Origin: Heligmosomoides polygyrus polygyrus
Lineage: Eukaryota > Nematoda > Chromadorea > Rhabditida > Heligmosomidae
Length of the DNA stretch: 64,000 nt
Assembly: GCA_947396885.1 (NCBI GenBank)
Contig: OX377202.1
Location: forward strand, 80,510,643 to 80,574,642
Direction of reading: 5' to 3'
The notes under the pieces are model-generated. The model worked only from the letters and a program-made list of their open reading frames with translations. It made no database searches and had not been told where the DNA came from. The position numbers and the translations under genes are program-made. Each line of letters begins with the position of its first letter. Positions within the stretch are counted from its first letter, which is position 1. Below are positions 36,201 through 51,200 of this stretch, piece by piece.

Positions 36201-39200
36201 CTACCTTTCAACATGAATGCTATGACGGTTCAACACCAAGTGCGAGATAGAGGTTGTCGCGAATAAGGGTGGATTGCATCTCTTGAGTCCACCCACCTCT
36301 GGGACCTTCAAAGACATATTACATTTATAATTCCACTCTATTCGACCTACTACATATAATACTATTTATTAAATTTATTCCTTCTATGGACCTCAGAAAG
36401 CGCGTGGTAGTGCAGTTTGCTCTCGCGTGCTTCGACAACAGGTTTTCGGTTCGGATTTTTCGCCCGGTCAACCGAGCTTATCATCCCGCCGGATACAAGA
36501 CTTGTCTGGGAAGGATAAAACATTGTAACTTGTTAGTTGGCTTGTCAACGTAAGTCATTGCAGCATGTAGGTAGAATGCGTATTCAAGTTGTCTCCACGA
36601 TTTCCCATAGAAGCAGAAGACGTGTTACATCTACTGTGGGATTTATTAACGACCTCCTTTGTTCTTGTAAACCTCAGAAGGAAGGATGCAATGGTTTTGG
36701 AAAAGGCGCAGGATCTCGCTTACACCCCAACATGGATTTATGGTTCGAATCCCTCCCTGCTTAGCCAACTCTGGCATTCCTCCTGGGTCGGTGAATTAGC
36801 AAAGATTTGCCTTGGAAGATCGCAACAAATTTTTGATCGGGCATGTTAGAATTTGTGGTTATCCTATCTCTGCGTCAACTTGGACTCTTAATAATAGCTC
36901 TTTCTATCCTCGCTTAGTTATGTTTCTGCTTCCCAAAACGAGAGCTGCAAAATTTCAATGAGCATTTTTTCAGTTTAAAATTTCTTGATACACTCCTTTC
37001 TTTGCTTGTCTTGTTTATGTGTTTACGTACTAAAGCAATCTTCAGGTAAGGTAAAATACGATAAGGGGTGACGTTGATCAGTCCCTTTTGAGATGAGCCA
37101 CGCATTCTACTTCTAATACATGCCATGGAGGCAATTTGAAGAGCGCGTATTTGGCCCGCAAATTGAATTGCGGTGGCCAGTAGACGGACGGGAAATCCGA
37201 ACCAGAGACCTGGAATCGGATGCTTGCAACCTTCGTCACCTTCTTCAACTGCTCTCCACACGCCTGAAGTTTTAGATAACAGTAAATAACTTCAAGTTAG
37301 AACCAGGACTTTGGATACGTTGATCCTACAATGGAATTTGAACTACTCTTTGTTCGACCAAAGTGTAGCCTGCCCTAACGCCTAGACAAAGTCCATACTA
37401 CATTTTGGGTCTACGCCAACCGAAGGACCATTCCATAACGTCGATATCTAAAGCACCAATAGCAGTGCTGATTGAAATGGAGGGACATACGAGCTGGGGA
37501 CCATTCCCAGGGGTAGCCGGCAGTCCAAACCTACTGCCGGACTCAAAAATGACGGGGATGAACCGGTTGCGGCGTGGGCACCGTTCACCTGCGGTATCCT
37601 GTCGTCGCGGAGTAGGAACCGCAGATGTCTATAAGGATGACCAGTTCTTCTTGCGTAATCGCCGCGCAGTCATACTTCCATATTGATCGTCGGATTTCCC
37701 GACGCAAACCGAGACGCAATCCAGAGCTTCGTGCTGACGGATCACCGGCGCACGCGCTAGGATCGTGACAACCATTCGAATCGAAGTGTTCCCACGGCTC
37801 TTCTCTTCACCTTGTGGTCTTCCAGGGAAGTGGATCCTGGAAACTTTCTGAGACCATCTGAGAGCGCCCTAGTCCAAGAGCCTGCCACCAAGAGCCTGCC
37901 AGCCTCCTGTACTGGATATGGTGAACGCCTTCAGCTAGCAGGAAGGGCACTACATATGCAGTCATGCAAACTATCGAAATAGTTACGTCTTAAGGCTGTT
38001 GAGAAAAGGATGAAGGTTAAAGGTGGGCGTTAATCTATAGCTTTGAAGGATAACACCGTGACAGCAGATTATGCAGGCCGTGCAGTACACTTTTGAGACC
38101 TCGTGGAAACAATTTGAGTGGATATTCGGCCAATGCACTGATTCACAGTGGCCGACCAGTAGCTGAGCCGGAGTTTGTTTTTATCGGACGAGCTTGTTAC
38201 CAATTCATCGGTCCAGAAGGGTAGTTTGGCTGACCTGGGAGACCCGATTTGAGACAAAACTCATGCGACAGCCTACCTCTCACCGGACTGCGCTGCCGCG
38301 GGCTGGATTGGGTTACATAGCGAAAATAAACATAGGTGGCGTCCTTAACTGCGAATTTTCTTTCCTGAAAACTCCGCCTGGTACTTGGATTTTTTTAGTT
38401 GGATTTTCATAGCCTGGAGCCTAATGATTAGGTGATTACGATGGTTGGCAACGAAAAAATCCGTCGCAAACTGTCGAATGCTCATAACTCGTTCAATTTT
38501 AAGTTGTTTGAGAAACTGTTAGCACCGTTCGATTTGCCTCCTCGAGATCTACACAAAGATATATAAAACTTTATCAGACCACCGCGTTTTCGCCGTGGCT
38601 GGTCTAAAAAATACCTGAAGCAGGCTTTTGCGATTAGAGCACCTTATTTCCCAGGACGTGCATGTTCTCGGAGTATCTCAAGCATGGCGTGAGCTGTCAA
38701 GGCTCTGTAAGGCCTTGAATGCTCCGAGAGTTGCGCCGTGCACAATGTATATAGGATCGAACCCATCAATCGAATGGGCGGAAACATGTCCACTGGGTAT
38801 TTATCTTCGAATAATGGAAAATGTAAAGCCTTCAAGACCATCTTGTACCGTTTGGAGAATTTTATAGGAAATTTCCGGCCGACCTACTTAAGATTTGGTT
38901 CAGTCAGTACGACGAGCCTTTGGAGTGCAACAGTTTCTCAAACAACGTAAAATTAAAGGAGTTATGAGCATGCGTCGCTTTGCGACGGATTTTTCCGTCG
39001 CAAACCGTCTTTCTGACCGCGCGACGCGGGCGGTATTGTACATACAAGGCATGACCCGCCTGCATAGGACTCTAACCTTAGAGCTCTTTAACAAGTCAGT
39101 AAACTCATCAACAAGCGGTAGCAAACACATAAATAAACATAATAACATTAGGTAGCAATAATCATAACCTACAAGCGTTTATACATTTACATATATTTTT

Positions 39201-42200
39201 ATCTTAAACTTTTCAAGAATACTTTCATTCATCTACTTTTATTCTTTCTTTTTTAAACATTTTTCAAGAACGAATAATCAAGAGATGACCGTAAATGAAA
39301 GTACAGTTAGGCTGCTTAATCTTTGCATTTGAAGCGATAACTTTGCTATATCTCTAAAACTCCACATTCTTATTCTACCTTTTCTTCTTCTTTTATTTCC
39401 TTCGCATCATTTTATTCATTGCTCGCCATCTTCAACTTTTCTCCTTCTACAATTATTACTAGTTCAATAGCGCTGTTGTGAAGAATGGTTACTTTGCTCT
39501 GCTGAAGCTTCGTCCAATCTGCGCCTGAAGGCCCTGGAAGTGGCAAGAAAAATCCAAATCTTCCGCGTACAGTCTAAATTCACCTTTATTATAGCTCATT
39601 CGCTTCGACTTAACCTTGTTGTGCTAATCAGGATATCAATCATGTTGCCACAGAAGACAGTGAGAAATAGTGATGCTTTAGGGTTTGCCTCAGCAAAACT
39701 GAGCAACGTCGTGAAGACGAAGGGGAAGAAGGTACTCAGCCGATACCGAAAAGTTCGGCGACGCAAGACATCGCAAAAACTCCAATCTGCGGGCGCCTTC
39801 AAGCAGACGCAGACGGTAAAGCGTCAGAGGCTGCCATACAAGGAAGTGCAGAAAGTGACGAAGTATCAGATCACAGAGGTGAGTCGCCGTTGGAATTCGT
39901 TGTTCGGTAACGTAGTTTCTTCCACTCCCCGGCATCAGCTAAGGCTGGAGATGCCACGAAGAGCATCGTCCCTCGAGTGCATTTGTGTTGCTGATGCCGT
40001 GGTCACGTCGTTTCTCGTATCGTTTCGTTACGCGTAATACGGTGACATTAATTTGCTGCGAGGAAAGGGAAAGGAACAATGGAGAGGTCGGGGAAAACGC
40101 TTATCACCGTCGAATTACCGATGGATTGCACCCCCAGGAAAACATGCCTGCTCATGCGTTGTTGCAGCTTTCGCCAAGTTTTTTCAAGTGTAGGTAGAAG
40201 GAAGTCCCGACTGAAAGCGGAATAGATTCCGGTGACATATTGTGGCATGTACGCTGAAATGATTGCGCCCACATCCGTCAAAGTTGTCAAGTTTTGGACT
40301 CCAATAATTGTGCATGTGACGAACGCTTCCTACAATTCTGCCGTAAGCTGAACATAACGCTGTCCTTCGCCATCCTGAAAGTAAAAGACCTAAGCAAGAA
40401 CACAATGTGTTTTAATGCAGAATATGTATCCCCTAAGACGAGAGTAGTTATCGAATGGCGATAACTTTGCCGCCAATAAAGCACTATTCAAAAATATAAC
40501 GAAAAGACAAAAAAACAGAAACTTTGCCACAAAAGTTCAGATTGCCTAATGTAATGCACCAAAGTTTTCAATTGTAGACGCATTTGGCTAGGCAGGAACC
40601 ATGTGCATGTGTGCATCAATTCTTTTATTAAGCTTCGAATCTGCCTTTCTTGCAACTCACACTACACTGTCAGCACATCTAACTTCATGGCGATTGCAAT
40701 AAATGAAAAGTTTATCACAACAAGCACGGAAGTGCAAGTCAAGAAACAACAAAAAATGCTCGTACTCGTTTAGATTTCAACCTGTTTTGGTGGGGAGGAC
40801 ATTGACTTTCAGATAAAGCATAACAAGCTAAGCCATGATTTCGACTAGTTCACCTAGGACAGAGCTTACCTTTTTCCTTTCATCTTCTTTTTTGTTTAGC
40901 TTATTTAAGAATGAAACATGCTTGTTGTCCTCACTAAGCAAATGCCGCTTATAAATTGAAATTTTGAAGAGGTACACGGTGCAGTCTTTACTTCTTATGT
41001 GCAGTAACGCTCCCAAGTTATGTCTTTTCATTGTAGTGTCAAGTTTTGCTGTTAGCCTTACCGGAGACAAAGTTATGGAGCCTTGATCAGTAGTCGTATT
41101 TTTGGTAGTAGGTATTTCAGACAACATTGTCGGTATTGCTGCTTGGCTTGAGACTTAAAAACTAACGCAGTACGGCGATATGATCAATTCCCAGAATGAT
41201 TCCAACAAGTGTTAAGCTTACCCACTGTCAATCAAGGGTAAACTGTGTAGTTTCGATTGCAGATGAGTAGTAATGATTAATGCATTATGATGATTTGATG
41301 ACGGCAGATTGCATAGCAAAATCCCTTACATCCTTCTCCACGTCAGCTGGAGCTGTATCAAGTAGGCACTCGAAATCCTCTAATTGAACGAGACTTCCAA
41401 TAGACCACGTACACCACGAACATTTCGTCATACTACTAGAAATCTCGTTCAATTAGAGGGTGGTGCTCTACTTTTCAACCACTCCGCCAGAGTGGTGGCC
41501 TATTGGAGGTGGTAGTCAATTAGGTTTTGCGGTAATTTCCCCTCTTTAGGCACCCTAGCCTGCCGCATAAATAGTGCTGCGATTTTCGCCCCTTCGCCGA
41601 AGGAATGTCTACCATTTTTTGAACTTGGACAGAGACCAGGTTATGCCTGGAGATGCGTTCTGAATAACTGTCAAGCTGGTTAGCATCTCTACAGGTGGTC
41701 ACCGCTCATCTTCCGGAACGATTTTCCTTCAGCAATTTTCTAAGCTTTAATCACCATACAACGTCTTGCGTGCTTTTCGGAGACCTCTTGATCAATAGCC
41801 AGACGCGAGATCTCCCATCAGTATTCATATGCACCTGGAGAAAAGGTGAAGTCACATATATTCACGACTAACGTAGAGTGGATGTAAGCGTGAATACTGG
41901 AATTATAAATTGGAAACGTAGCCTTCTCCTAACAAAGTAATTCTGCGTTTGCGACTTTGTGCTACTTCAAGACGACTCCTATCTTCAGAAATTTTAGAAG
42001 AAATTTTACCTGTACTGAAGAGAGACCGAAAACAATCCGTCGTTATCAGTCTGTGGTAAAAACCTCAATAACTCCTCCACTCACAAAGTGCTTGTGGCAA
42101 AATGTGAGGGAATGAGGAAAGTCTTGATATGATTTTTTGAAAAATCCTCAACTCTCGAATATTGATCGGCTGCCATGATCTAACACCAAGCCGTTGCAGA

Positions 42201-45200
42201 ACATTCTCGAAACTTCTCCGTGATAGGTATATGTAGCCACTTTGACTTCGATCACTTAAATCAGAATGTCGATTCCACAAGACTACCTTCGCCCCCTCAT
42301 CTTCTATGAATGGCGCCGTGTCACTGGAGCGACGGCGACGGCTCGAAACATCGACAGCGTTCCGGGAGAGGACACGAATTCCATCAACTTCGCTTTAGAG
42401 GAGGACTTTGTAGAGAAACGTCTGTCGGGACGCACCTTACAGTGAATGACTCCACCTTTCTCAACGCTGTCAAAGAGGACCCGGAGCGCTGTGAGCAGGA
42501 GGTTAGCTCCCACAGTCTTACAACGAGGCTCAAGTGCATCCATCCAACAGCACACAGTCGCCTCAAGTCTACAGAAAAGTGCTGAAGCGATGGAGCCTTC
42601 ATGCCTTGACTGACAGTGGGGTATCCATTTGTCAAGGTCTCCTTCTGCGCCCGCACCGAAAGGAGTTTCTGGAGGACCTGATTGCTGGAGATGAGAGTTG
42701 GCTGGAGATAAACTCTAACACGCATCGTGCCGTGTGCCTGCCTCGAAAAGAAGGCCCGCCAGCGCAAGACAAGATAGGCCTTCACCCCAAACGTTTCTTC
42801 TTTGCTGCTTCTGAACTCGCGAGGAATGGTGTAATACGAGTTGCTCCTGCAAGGAAGCACAGTCACCGGCATTCCTATCAAAGAAAAGAACTACCAGAAT
42901 TGAAGATGTGGAAAGGCTGTCAGCGAGTTCCTTGACTCCCAGCCTTCCCAGTTCTAAGATAAGCGGACCGCTGGACTACCAATTGGGTGGCACACTGACT
43001 AACGACGGTGATTAAATTTTTACGTGGATTCCGTCGTATACTGAATTAAAAATGAAGAGGGGAGATCTGTCGAACACAACAGGACTTCTTACCACTCTGA
43101 TGTAGTCCGGAACAGCGTGAAAACAAAGGCTTAAGGAGAGAGTAACCAGTTCTATGGTTCTCACTGAAATTTTTTTTAGATTACCGCACTCAATTCTATT
43201 TTTGCTATCATCTTATCTCTGCTTTGTTGTGGTCAAGAAACGGAATCCTTAGTATTTACGCGCTACCACTTGTGCCCCGTGACCATGACGTAGAAAAAGA
43301 GAGAAGCCAGCAAGGGTGGGTCACTCGAAAGGGCTTCAAATTCTGAAGGCAGTTGACAGGTTGAAGTTACTAGCTGCGGTAGGCTCTAAAAGAGATTCCT
43401 GGCCAGTTAACATTCACAGTACAACTGGGGGCTGCATAAATGTCTGTTGTGCAAAGATGTTGACTCATAGCTTTATAACTCTACACCAGCGAGCTCCTTG
43501 TTTCGGTTCTCGTCAATGGTAGACGTTTTGCATGGTGTGACTCTACTTTTGTCGGCATCTAAGAGGTATTAGTGTTCCTCAATGCTGATAGAACACTGAT
43601 AAAAAGTGTTATGTAAGCGTTCCATTTGCAAGTATGAATAGCTCCTCGCAACGCCCACATGTTGAAAGTAGAGTAGAAAAGTGAAGCCGCTATGAAAAAG
43701 TTAATTGTATGCGTTTAGTCACCGCCGCCCCCGCAGCAGAAGGAGTACATTCCATCGGACGACGGTTGGATAGGCTCATTCAGAATGCGTGCGAAACGAT
43801 CCATAGAGGCAACAATGACGAAGCCGAAACAGATGGCCACATATTCTCTCCTGGAAGGTATGCGTTTAATTTCTTTTTATTTCGTCGTTTTTTTTAATGT
43901 TTTTTCTTCGTGCCACCGGGTAGCTCCGCGTTCAAGCGCTTGCTGTAGTAGCAGCAGGTGTATCACCCTGTGCCTTAATCACGCTCATTTCAGAGAAACC
44001 CATATCTCCCCTTGCGCTGCTGGCGAAGAAGTTGGTCCAGACAATGCGCACTCTGAAACACAAGGACAAGAAATACAAAAGGTGCGCAGCGCGTGTCCTT
44101 TTAGGCATAATGTTGCTGAGAAAAGATGAGATGAATTCAGCTGGCAGAAAGTGGTTGCCGAGATCAAAGAGGAAGGCAAAAAGATAAAACAGAAGCGGAA
44201 GGCGAGGAAGATGCTCGACAAACGGTTCGAGTTGTTCAAAAGGACATTGCGAGACGAGGGTGTCGACAAGTCAGTTATGAAGGTGAGGCTACCGCTGAAA
44301 AAAAACTTCCAGCAATGTGGGTCACCGGCTCGAGATCAACTAGTTTCTGGATTCCTACACGTTATTAGGATTCGAGATGAGTAAATTTCTCAAAACTTGC
44401 TAAACAGTACTTGAGCTGCTCCTGCAGTGGTTTTGTGTGCAGATTGTTGTGCAGTATTATGTATTGAGGTTCGATCTCTATCCTTCTTTAACTAGTAATA
44501 ATGTCGTGTTTCCTACATATAGTCCTGCTTATTTTACAAATTTCTTTCTAAGGTGGAAAAAGGGACAAGGATCAAACCGCGAATCTCCTCAAGCAGTATG
44601 ACCTATTAACATTTCCCTGCACACTTTTTTCTATTCAGGGAATCAACTTTCGCATTCAAGACAGTTCTGGAGGCTAGGTTTCACAGGGGCATTCATTGTT
44701 CCACCTCGTCCACTGGCGCTCCCTTACCCCACCTCTCTGCTCTGGTGGCGGATGCCTCTCGAAACGTTGGAGATGCAGACATTTTTGTCCATCCTCTACA
44801 GCTATAGGACTAAGAACGCTTTTTCGTCAGTTATTACAGACATCGAGTTCTTCATGAACTTCTTCATGTCAACTCCTTTCTTCAGTGGCAGTCACTTTGA
44901 AGCAGAGGTGAGGTGGCTCAAAACCGTTAAGGGTCCAACTCTCGAAGCTCTGAAGAACTGAGGAAGATGGAACAGTTCATTAGACCCAAGTTTGTTCCAT
45001 GGCACATGTGAACAACGTTTAACTCCACACGTTAGCCGAGCACCGCGTGACTGTCTCGGTATAGCAACTCTCAGATACAAGATCTAAGCCACACAAGTAC
45101 AAACACGAGGAAAGCGACAAAGGGGTAGTAAGTGGTACAACATTAATTGGTGCAAGTTTTGTAGAAGATTTTGTTCCCTGTTTGGAAGGCTGTGTGAACG

Positions 45201-48200
45201 GAATCTGTAAATGACAGCACCACCGTCTTCGCAATCATGCCAAGGAAAGAAGTGTGATGCTCTCACAACTGCGTTTGTTGCGATCAAAACTCTAGCGCCA
45301 GGCGAGACTCGAACCCGCGCCGCTTGCTAACCGGGCAGGAATTTTCTTCCTCATTACACCACCTGAGAGGTTTAATCGAACGAAGCACGAAGTGGTCTAA
45401 CATAAAACTTCTGTTCATAATTTTCCCAAAAAATTCCAGTCGAAAGAACGTTTGAGAAAAACCGTTTTGGCTAAGCACTTAAGGCTGTTAGCACTTAAAC
45501 CAATATTCCCAAGGAATGTTCTAACCTCTAAATTTTGCTGGTGATATGAAGAATAACCACAGCATGCAGGAATCTCAAACCAATTTCAGAGAATGGACGT
45601 TCTCGAAGAGGATGACGACGAGGACGAGGAGAACGAGACTGAAAAGCTGATGCGCGAAGCGAAGGTGCAGGAGTACACGTTAACGGATGAAGAAAGGATG
45701 ATGCAGGCGCCGGTGAAACTCATTCGTGAAGGTGTGTCGCGCTATTGCTCTCGGTACTCGCAGGTTCCTTTTGTCCATAGCGGCTGCGACCTTCCTCCTC
45801 CTCACAGAGGTTGAGCCGCTCATTTTTTATGCTGATACAGATTGGGATTATGGCTGGGTTGGGATTATAGGTTCCACGAGGTGTGGATCTTGCCTTCGAT
45901 CAAACATTGCTGTGATGGCGTGGACCTGCACGGTCAGAAGGAGGTGTCGGTTCGAGTGCCACCTGACGCTAGAGTTTTGTTCGCAGCAAAGCATCCTGAT
46001 GAGAACTAGGAGTCAAATCCAGCCATGTCGGCTGCCGCTATAAGATAGCCACGAGTCCGCCTGAAATGCAGTTAGAACATGAACGAGCACGAGATTCGCC
46101 AGCACTCATCCCTGCTAAGGCCTCGAGGTGAAAACTTTTGCGCAGGGAGCAGGAAGCTGAGAAGATCGCCTGTTGAAGATGTCAAAGGCTGTTGCCGGGC
46201 ATCGAGTGGAGCAAGACGAGGCAAATGCACTATGAAGTCTGGGCTCTTGGGGGCGGTCTACCCCATGGCCGCCCACCCCCAACCCCCTGGGCTTGCTCGA
46301 GAGTCCGGCGGCTGCCTTACGAGATAGTGGAGACGCAGACATCTCCCACGCCTCCGTTTAAAGGGCGGTGGGGGGGGGGGGGTAGGACGCTACACCGCCT
46401 GGGCTCTTTCCCCTACTATTAGGCTGCTGCGAAATTAATCGCCAAGACGAACCGCTTACTTCCAACTGCTAAAGAAAAGAAGAAACGTTACTTTAAATTA
46501 ACTCAGCTTAAACACGACTTTATTAATCAAAGTAAAAAGCACCAAAATCTATATATTTTTGCCAACAAACGGGTAATGAATCATCTAATCCTTTACAATA
46601 AAATTGGGATCACAGGAATCAACGAAATCAAGGAGGGCACATTCAGCATCGGTCAAATTTGTGAATTGCTTCCGACACAAATGAGAATCAAGAGCTCGGA
46701 AAAAGTGGTAGGCAGTGAGGGAAATGTCGGGGAAATATGGTGGTTGAGGGGAAACTTTGATACCTAAATGGATCAATTTTCGCTGAGTGATTTGTGTGGC
46801 CTTGCGTTGTCCTGCAACAGGAGGGGCCTTCCTGTATTCACCACTACCGGCCACATATTTGGCAACTTCTCATGCATTAAATCACAGCAGTAAGGCTCTG
46901 CTGTGACAGCCTGACCAGGTTGCAAAAAGCGGTAATAGATTACACCCTTACAACACACCATAATGTAAGCATGACTTTTTTGAGATGAAGGTCGGGTTTA
47001 GGAAAGGATGTTGGAGGTGCATCCTTACCTACCCAGATGAATCCCCGCTTCCTGTTATCGTGAAGGACCCACTTTTCATCTACAGTTATAACATGGCTTA
47101 GAAAAGGCCCATTTTTAAAGCGAACTAGCAGATTGGAGCAAGTGTCGAAACGTATCAGACGCTACTCATCGGTCTCTGAGGCACCCACTTCGATAGCTTC
47201 TTCACCTCGCCGATTCTCACCAAACGTCTTGCTACTGTAACATGATGCATGCCAAATTCCTCTGCTCACGCATGTGTATTCGTCTCCGGATTTTCTTCGA
47301 CCGCTCTCCTCAAAGCTTGATCATCAAGCGACGACATGCGCTTGCGACCTGGTTTTTCTTCGAGATCAAAATCGCCAGAAGCGGAGTTTTTGAAGAAGAG
47401 CCTCACCGTTTGTTCGCAAAGACAGTCGGTCCCAAAAGCGCTTCTAAGGCAACAGGATATACCTGCCGCAGAATGTCCCTATTTAAATTCGCAAAGTTTG
47501 ATAACTCGATGACTTTGTCCTTCCTCTCTATAGAGCTGCGCGTCTTAGTCTCAAAGGTTTCGAGTGGAAGAAAGCAGCAGCATGCAGAAGATCCCCTGCG
47601 AAGTCGTTGGTGTCAAATTGTCGTGTGTGTCTGTTCATGATTTTACCCTGGAAAAGGTTGGCTAGAAAAATTAGAGCGACAACCACATACCTTTTTTGAA
47701 AGAGCAGGAAAAAACCCTCCCAACGGTATGTGCGGCTTTCCCTGAGACGAGTAAAAAAACTTATTTATTTATATATACCTCGAAACGGAGATTAATTTTG
47801 CCACAGCCTAGAAGAAGTTTGAAGTAGCAATCACAAGTGGATGAAACTACACTGGAGAAGTGGGTTCATCTATATCAGACACTACGATCACATAACGATT
47901 GACGAGGAAAGTACATCCAGCATAGCACTCAAGCGGCGCTCTGATTGTGATTAGTACCGCTCTGGGGATGTGTGGTAGCGCAGTAAGGTGAGGCGCCAGC
48001 TGTCGCGTGGGATCTCTCCAGGGCCAATCAAAGCTTCCTTTCCCACAGGGTCGATGGTTTGGTAACAGGCATATGCGAGAACAAAGACTTGTCCATCGGC
48101 GGCATTCCACTTGCCTCAACAGTATTTCGCAGAACTAGAATGCGTAGCGCACCCTACACGGAACACGTAGGAAATCCATACCCTACATGTCGCTTGACTT

Positions 48201-51200
48201 TGTCCTTCCTCTACAGAGCTGCGCGTTTTAGTCTCAAAGGTCTCGAATGAAAGGAAGCAGCAGCATGCAGAGCATCCCCTGCGAAGTCGTTGGTGTCACA
48301 TTGTCGTGTGCTAGGCAGCGCTGTTATGCTCAGACAAACCATTCGCACAGACACATTTTTCTGCAGGGCTGAAGCTCGGAATGGCTATGTCCGGCCACAA
48401 CGTTACCGACTTTGACGGCAAAAACCTGAAGCTGATTTCTCCTCGGCTTCTTTCCCTGGTTCCTGATGATCTAGATGAAGAAACGGTATGTATAAACGAA
48501 TTTGCCTTCCGTACTATACTGAGCAGATTCTCAAGCTGTTTTGCAGATCAATCTCTTGTCACCGTCGTTGCTCGCCTTGCACGACCAAGGACAAGGAATG
48601 GAAAACGATTTGAGCTTGGGGAAAGCTCTGAAATACTTTGACGACCAGGGCCATCAAGAGTGGTTGAATTTCGTCATTGAGGCTTCCGGTGTTACGGATG
48701 CGATAACTAAGATGAAGGTGATTATCTCATCAGCATTCCTTTTCTTGCGTCGCTCTTGGCAAGAAACTACTAACCATATTCACAATCTCTATTATATAAT
48801 CGTGTTCCAACAATGTGTTCAGCTAGACAGAGGAAAGAGACTTGTTAACAGAAATTGTCTGCATAGGATGCGAATCTTCAAGAGGAGGGTCAACGCATGG
48901 AAGAACAGTTTCGAGGAGAAAACGGTCAGCCACTGTACTTCACGAAGGAGAACGTGACGGAGATGTTTGGTAACACTGAACGAAACAAGATCGATGTGTT
49001 CGAGGAACTCCAGAAATCCCTCACACCACAACAGGTACGTGTCCTTGGCCCTATTTCACTTCCACTTACACTTTTCTACTTTAATGGTAACAGGCATTGT
49101 AATCTTACAAGGAAAGAGTACCAGGCTATTATGGCACTTTGAGATGAGATCTACATCACTGGATGCAATTTCGAACGCTGACTCCAAATATGTGCTCCAT
49201 ATCTCCTACGCTCTTCTGTGAACGGAGTTGTGACCTTTTTCTGTTTGTCTTCTGAACCCTCTGTCTGCACACAGAGTCCACCAATCACAAGAGACGAGCT
49301 CAAGTAGGCTGAGGAAAGTGGCGCATGCCTAGTAGGTAGTGATGGCGCAGTGGACAGAAGAGCGGCGTAGTGAGACGGATTGTTTTTCGGTTCGACTCTC
49401 GTGTGACCAAAGGCTTTTGCTTCTCTTAAGAAAGATTTGCTATAATCAATCAAGGTACTCTATATACAATCGAAAAAGGTTGCCAGAAATGAAACCTGAT
49501 TCACAACTACAGTTGTGCATCCGCGACTCCAGAGGTGGGAAACGTTCCTCCCCAAAACTCGCTCCTTCCGATGAGACAAAATGTAGACTTCATAATTGAG
49601 AGTGGGCGACTGTCGCTTTCAGTAGAGCGAAGTACAAAATTGGCTCATTCACTCATTCACTGATTGTAAATTCGAGCAAGTTTCCAAGCAAGGCAAAATA
49701 GTAAAAATTACCTTTTTCTTCAACATCTCCATTTGATCGAAACGAAAAGATCTAAGCTGCTAACCAGCGCCTTGCTCATCATCTTCCTCCGCTGGTCACC
49801 TACGATCACATCGTCCGATTCTTTATCGCTGGTACTTTCTTTATCGCCCACCTCAATGCTCCCGTATTGCGTGGCTCGCAATGTGGAGAGAAAAAGAAAG
49901 AGAAGAAGACAAGCCGCTGGTCATCTCTTTTTTCGTGGAGTATCGCAAGGAACGCACTTCTCGAAAAGGAACGGCAAGACAACGGCTGGCGCAAACATAA
50001 TTTGGGAGACAGATTGGCAATATTGTCCTAAACGACACCGGAGTTCAAAAAATGTTCACCAAAAAGTCTGTTCAAGGCATTGGTCACCTACCCATATGTA
50101 GAGGATAGGGTCATGGTTACCGCGTTCGTTCAAGCCTTGCCCAGAGAGGTTATTTAAGGCGGTGATCATCAACATGAGCTTCGATTTTTAATTTTTGATT
50201 TATTACGGTGGATTACGGCAGGTGTGGTGAGTATGGGTCATTCAAGGAAACTTAAAAACATGCATTACGTAAGTTATCTGCACCTTAAATAACCTTCCTA
50301 GACTATATTTAGATGCAGAACTTTTTCCACGCCTGGAGTCGTGAAGGCGCAATAATACCCGTGAATCAGGTTTCTTTTCCGGCGGTTGTTTTCGTTGCGA
50401 TTATACCTAGAGTATTTTGCTTGGTTGTATCGGATCATTTTAGGAAGCGCAAAAACGTTTCACCAGAGGAGAGTCGAACCACAAACCGCTCCGTCTCACC
50501 TTTTCTATCCACTGCGCCACCAATGCTCGGTATCCATCAGGGGTGTGCGTAAATAAAATCCGAAATTTCGTAAATCGTAAATCGTAATTACGAAAAAATC
50601 GTCGTAAATCGTAAATCGTAATTACGAAAAAATCGTCGTAAATCGTAAATCGTAATTACGAAAAAATCGTCGTAAAACGTAAATCGTAAACCGTAAATCG
50701 TAAGAGGCGCCTGACTTACAATACATCTAATTTCCTTCTTTTTTCTATTATGTTAAAGCTAATCGAAGCTAACTATGTTTTATTAAGATGTTTTCAGCTT
50801 GAGCTGCACGCTTTTCTAATTAAGATGGAAGCCATTAAAATCAATAGCACCTTTCAAACCAAGCAGGACAAGTTTTTGGAGAACCAAAATAAAGTGCTTG
50901 TTCAAAAACGCTATCTTCAAATAAAAAGTTTACACTGCTTGGAGGACCAAAAATGTTTATCATTCTACTAGCCATTGACTTGCATATAAAACTATGACTT
51001 TGTAGAAACAACCGCAACAACTCCGAATAAATCAACAAAAACCATTCTATCCAAAAACAAAAAAAAAATAATTTGATCGCTGGCCAACTCGACGAAAACA
51101 CTATTTGCACAAATAATCCAACAAGCATCCCTACTGAGTGAGCGCAATGCACTCTATGGTATGACACACCAAATGTTCTAAGCCTTCTCACATTTTGAAT

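Noticed and set aside
40828..41127. 99-codon minus-strand ORF in intron 5
   Set aside because: Lys-rich end but no recognised family and no supporting signals.
44752..44961. Possible extra exon between exons 8 and 9
   Set aside because: It has a GAG|GTGAGG donor and would fit in phase 0, but its sequence is not MLT-10-like and no good acceptor precedes it.
45285..45375. tRNA gene
   Set aside because: A B box and T-arm are visible, but the acceptor ends do not pair and the same block recurs in other repeats; called SINE fragment.
47242..47640. 132-codon plus-strand ORF
   Set aside because: Antisense of the intron-9 mariner transposase.
50560..50705. CRISPR-like short repeats
   Set aside because: CGTAAATCG units are contiguous without unique spacers and lie at a transposon end in a eukaryotic genome.
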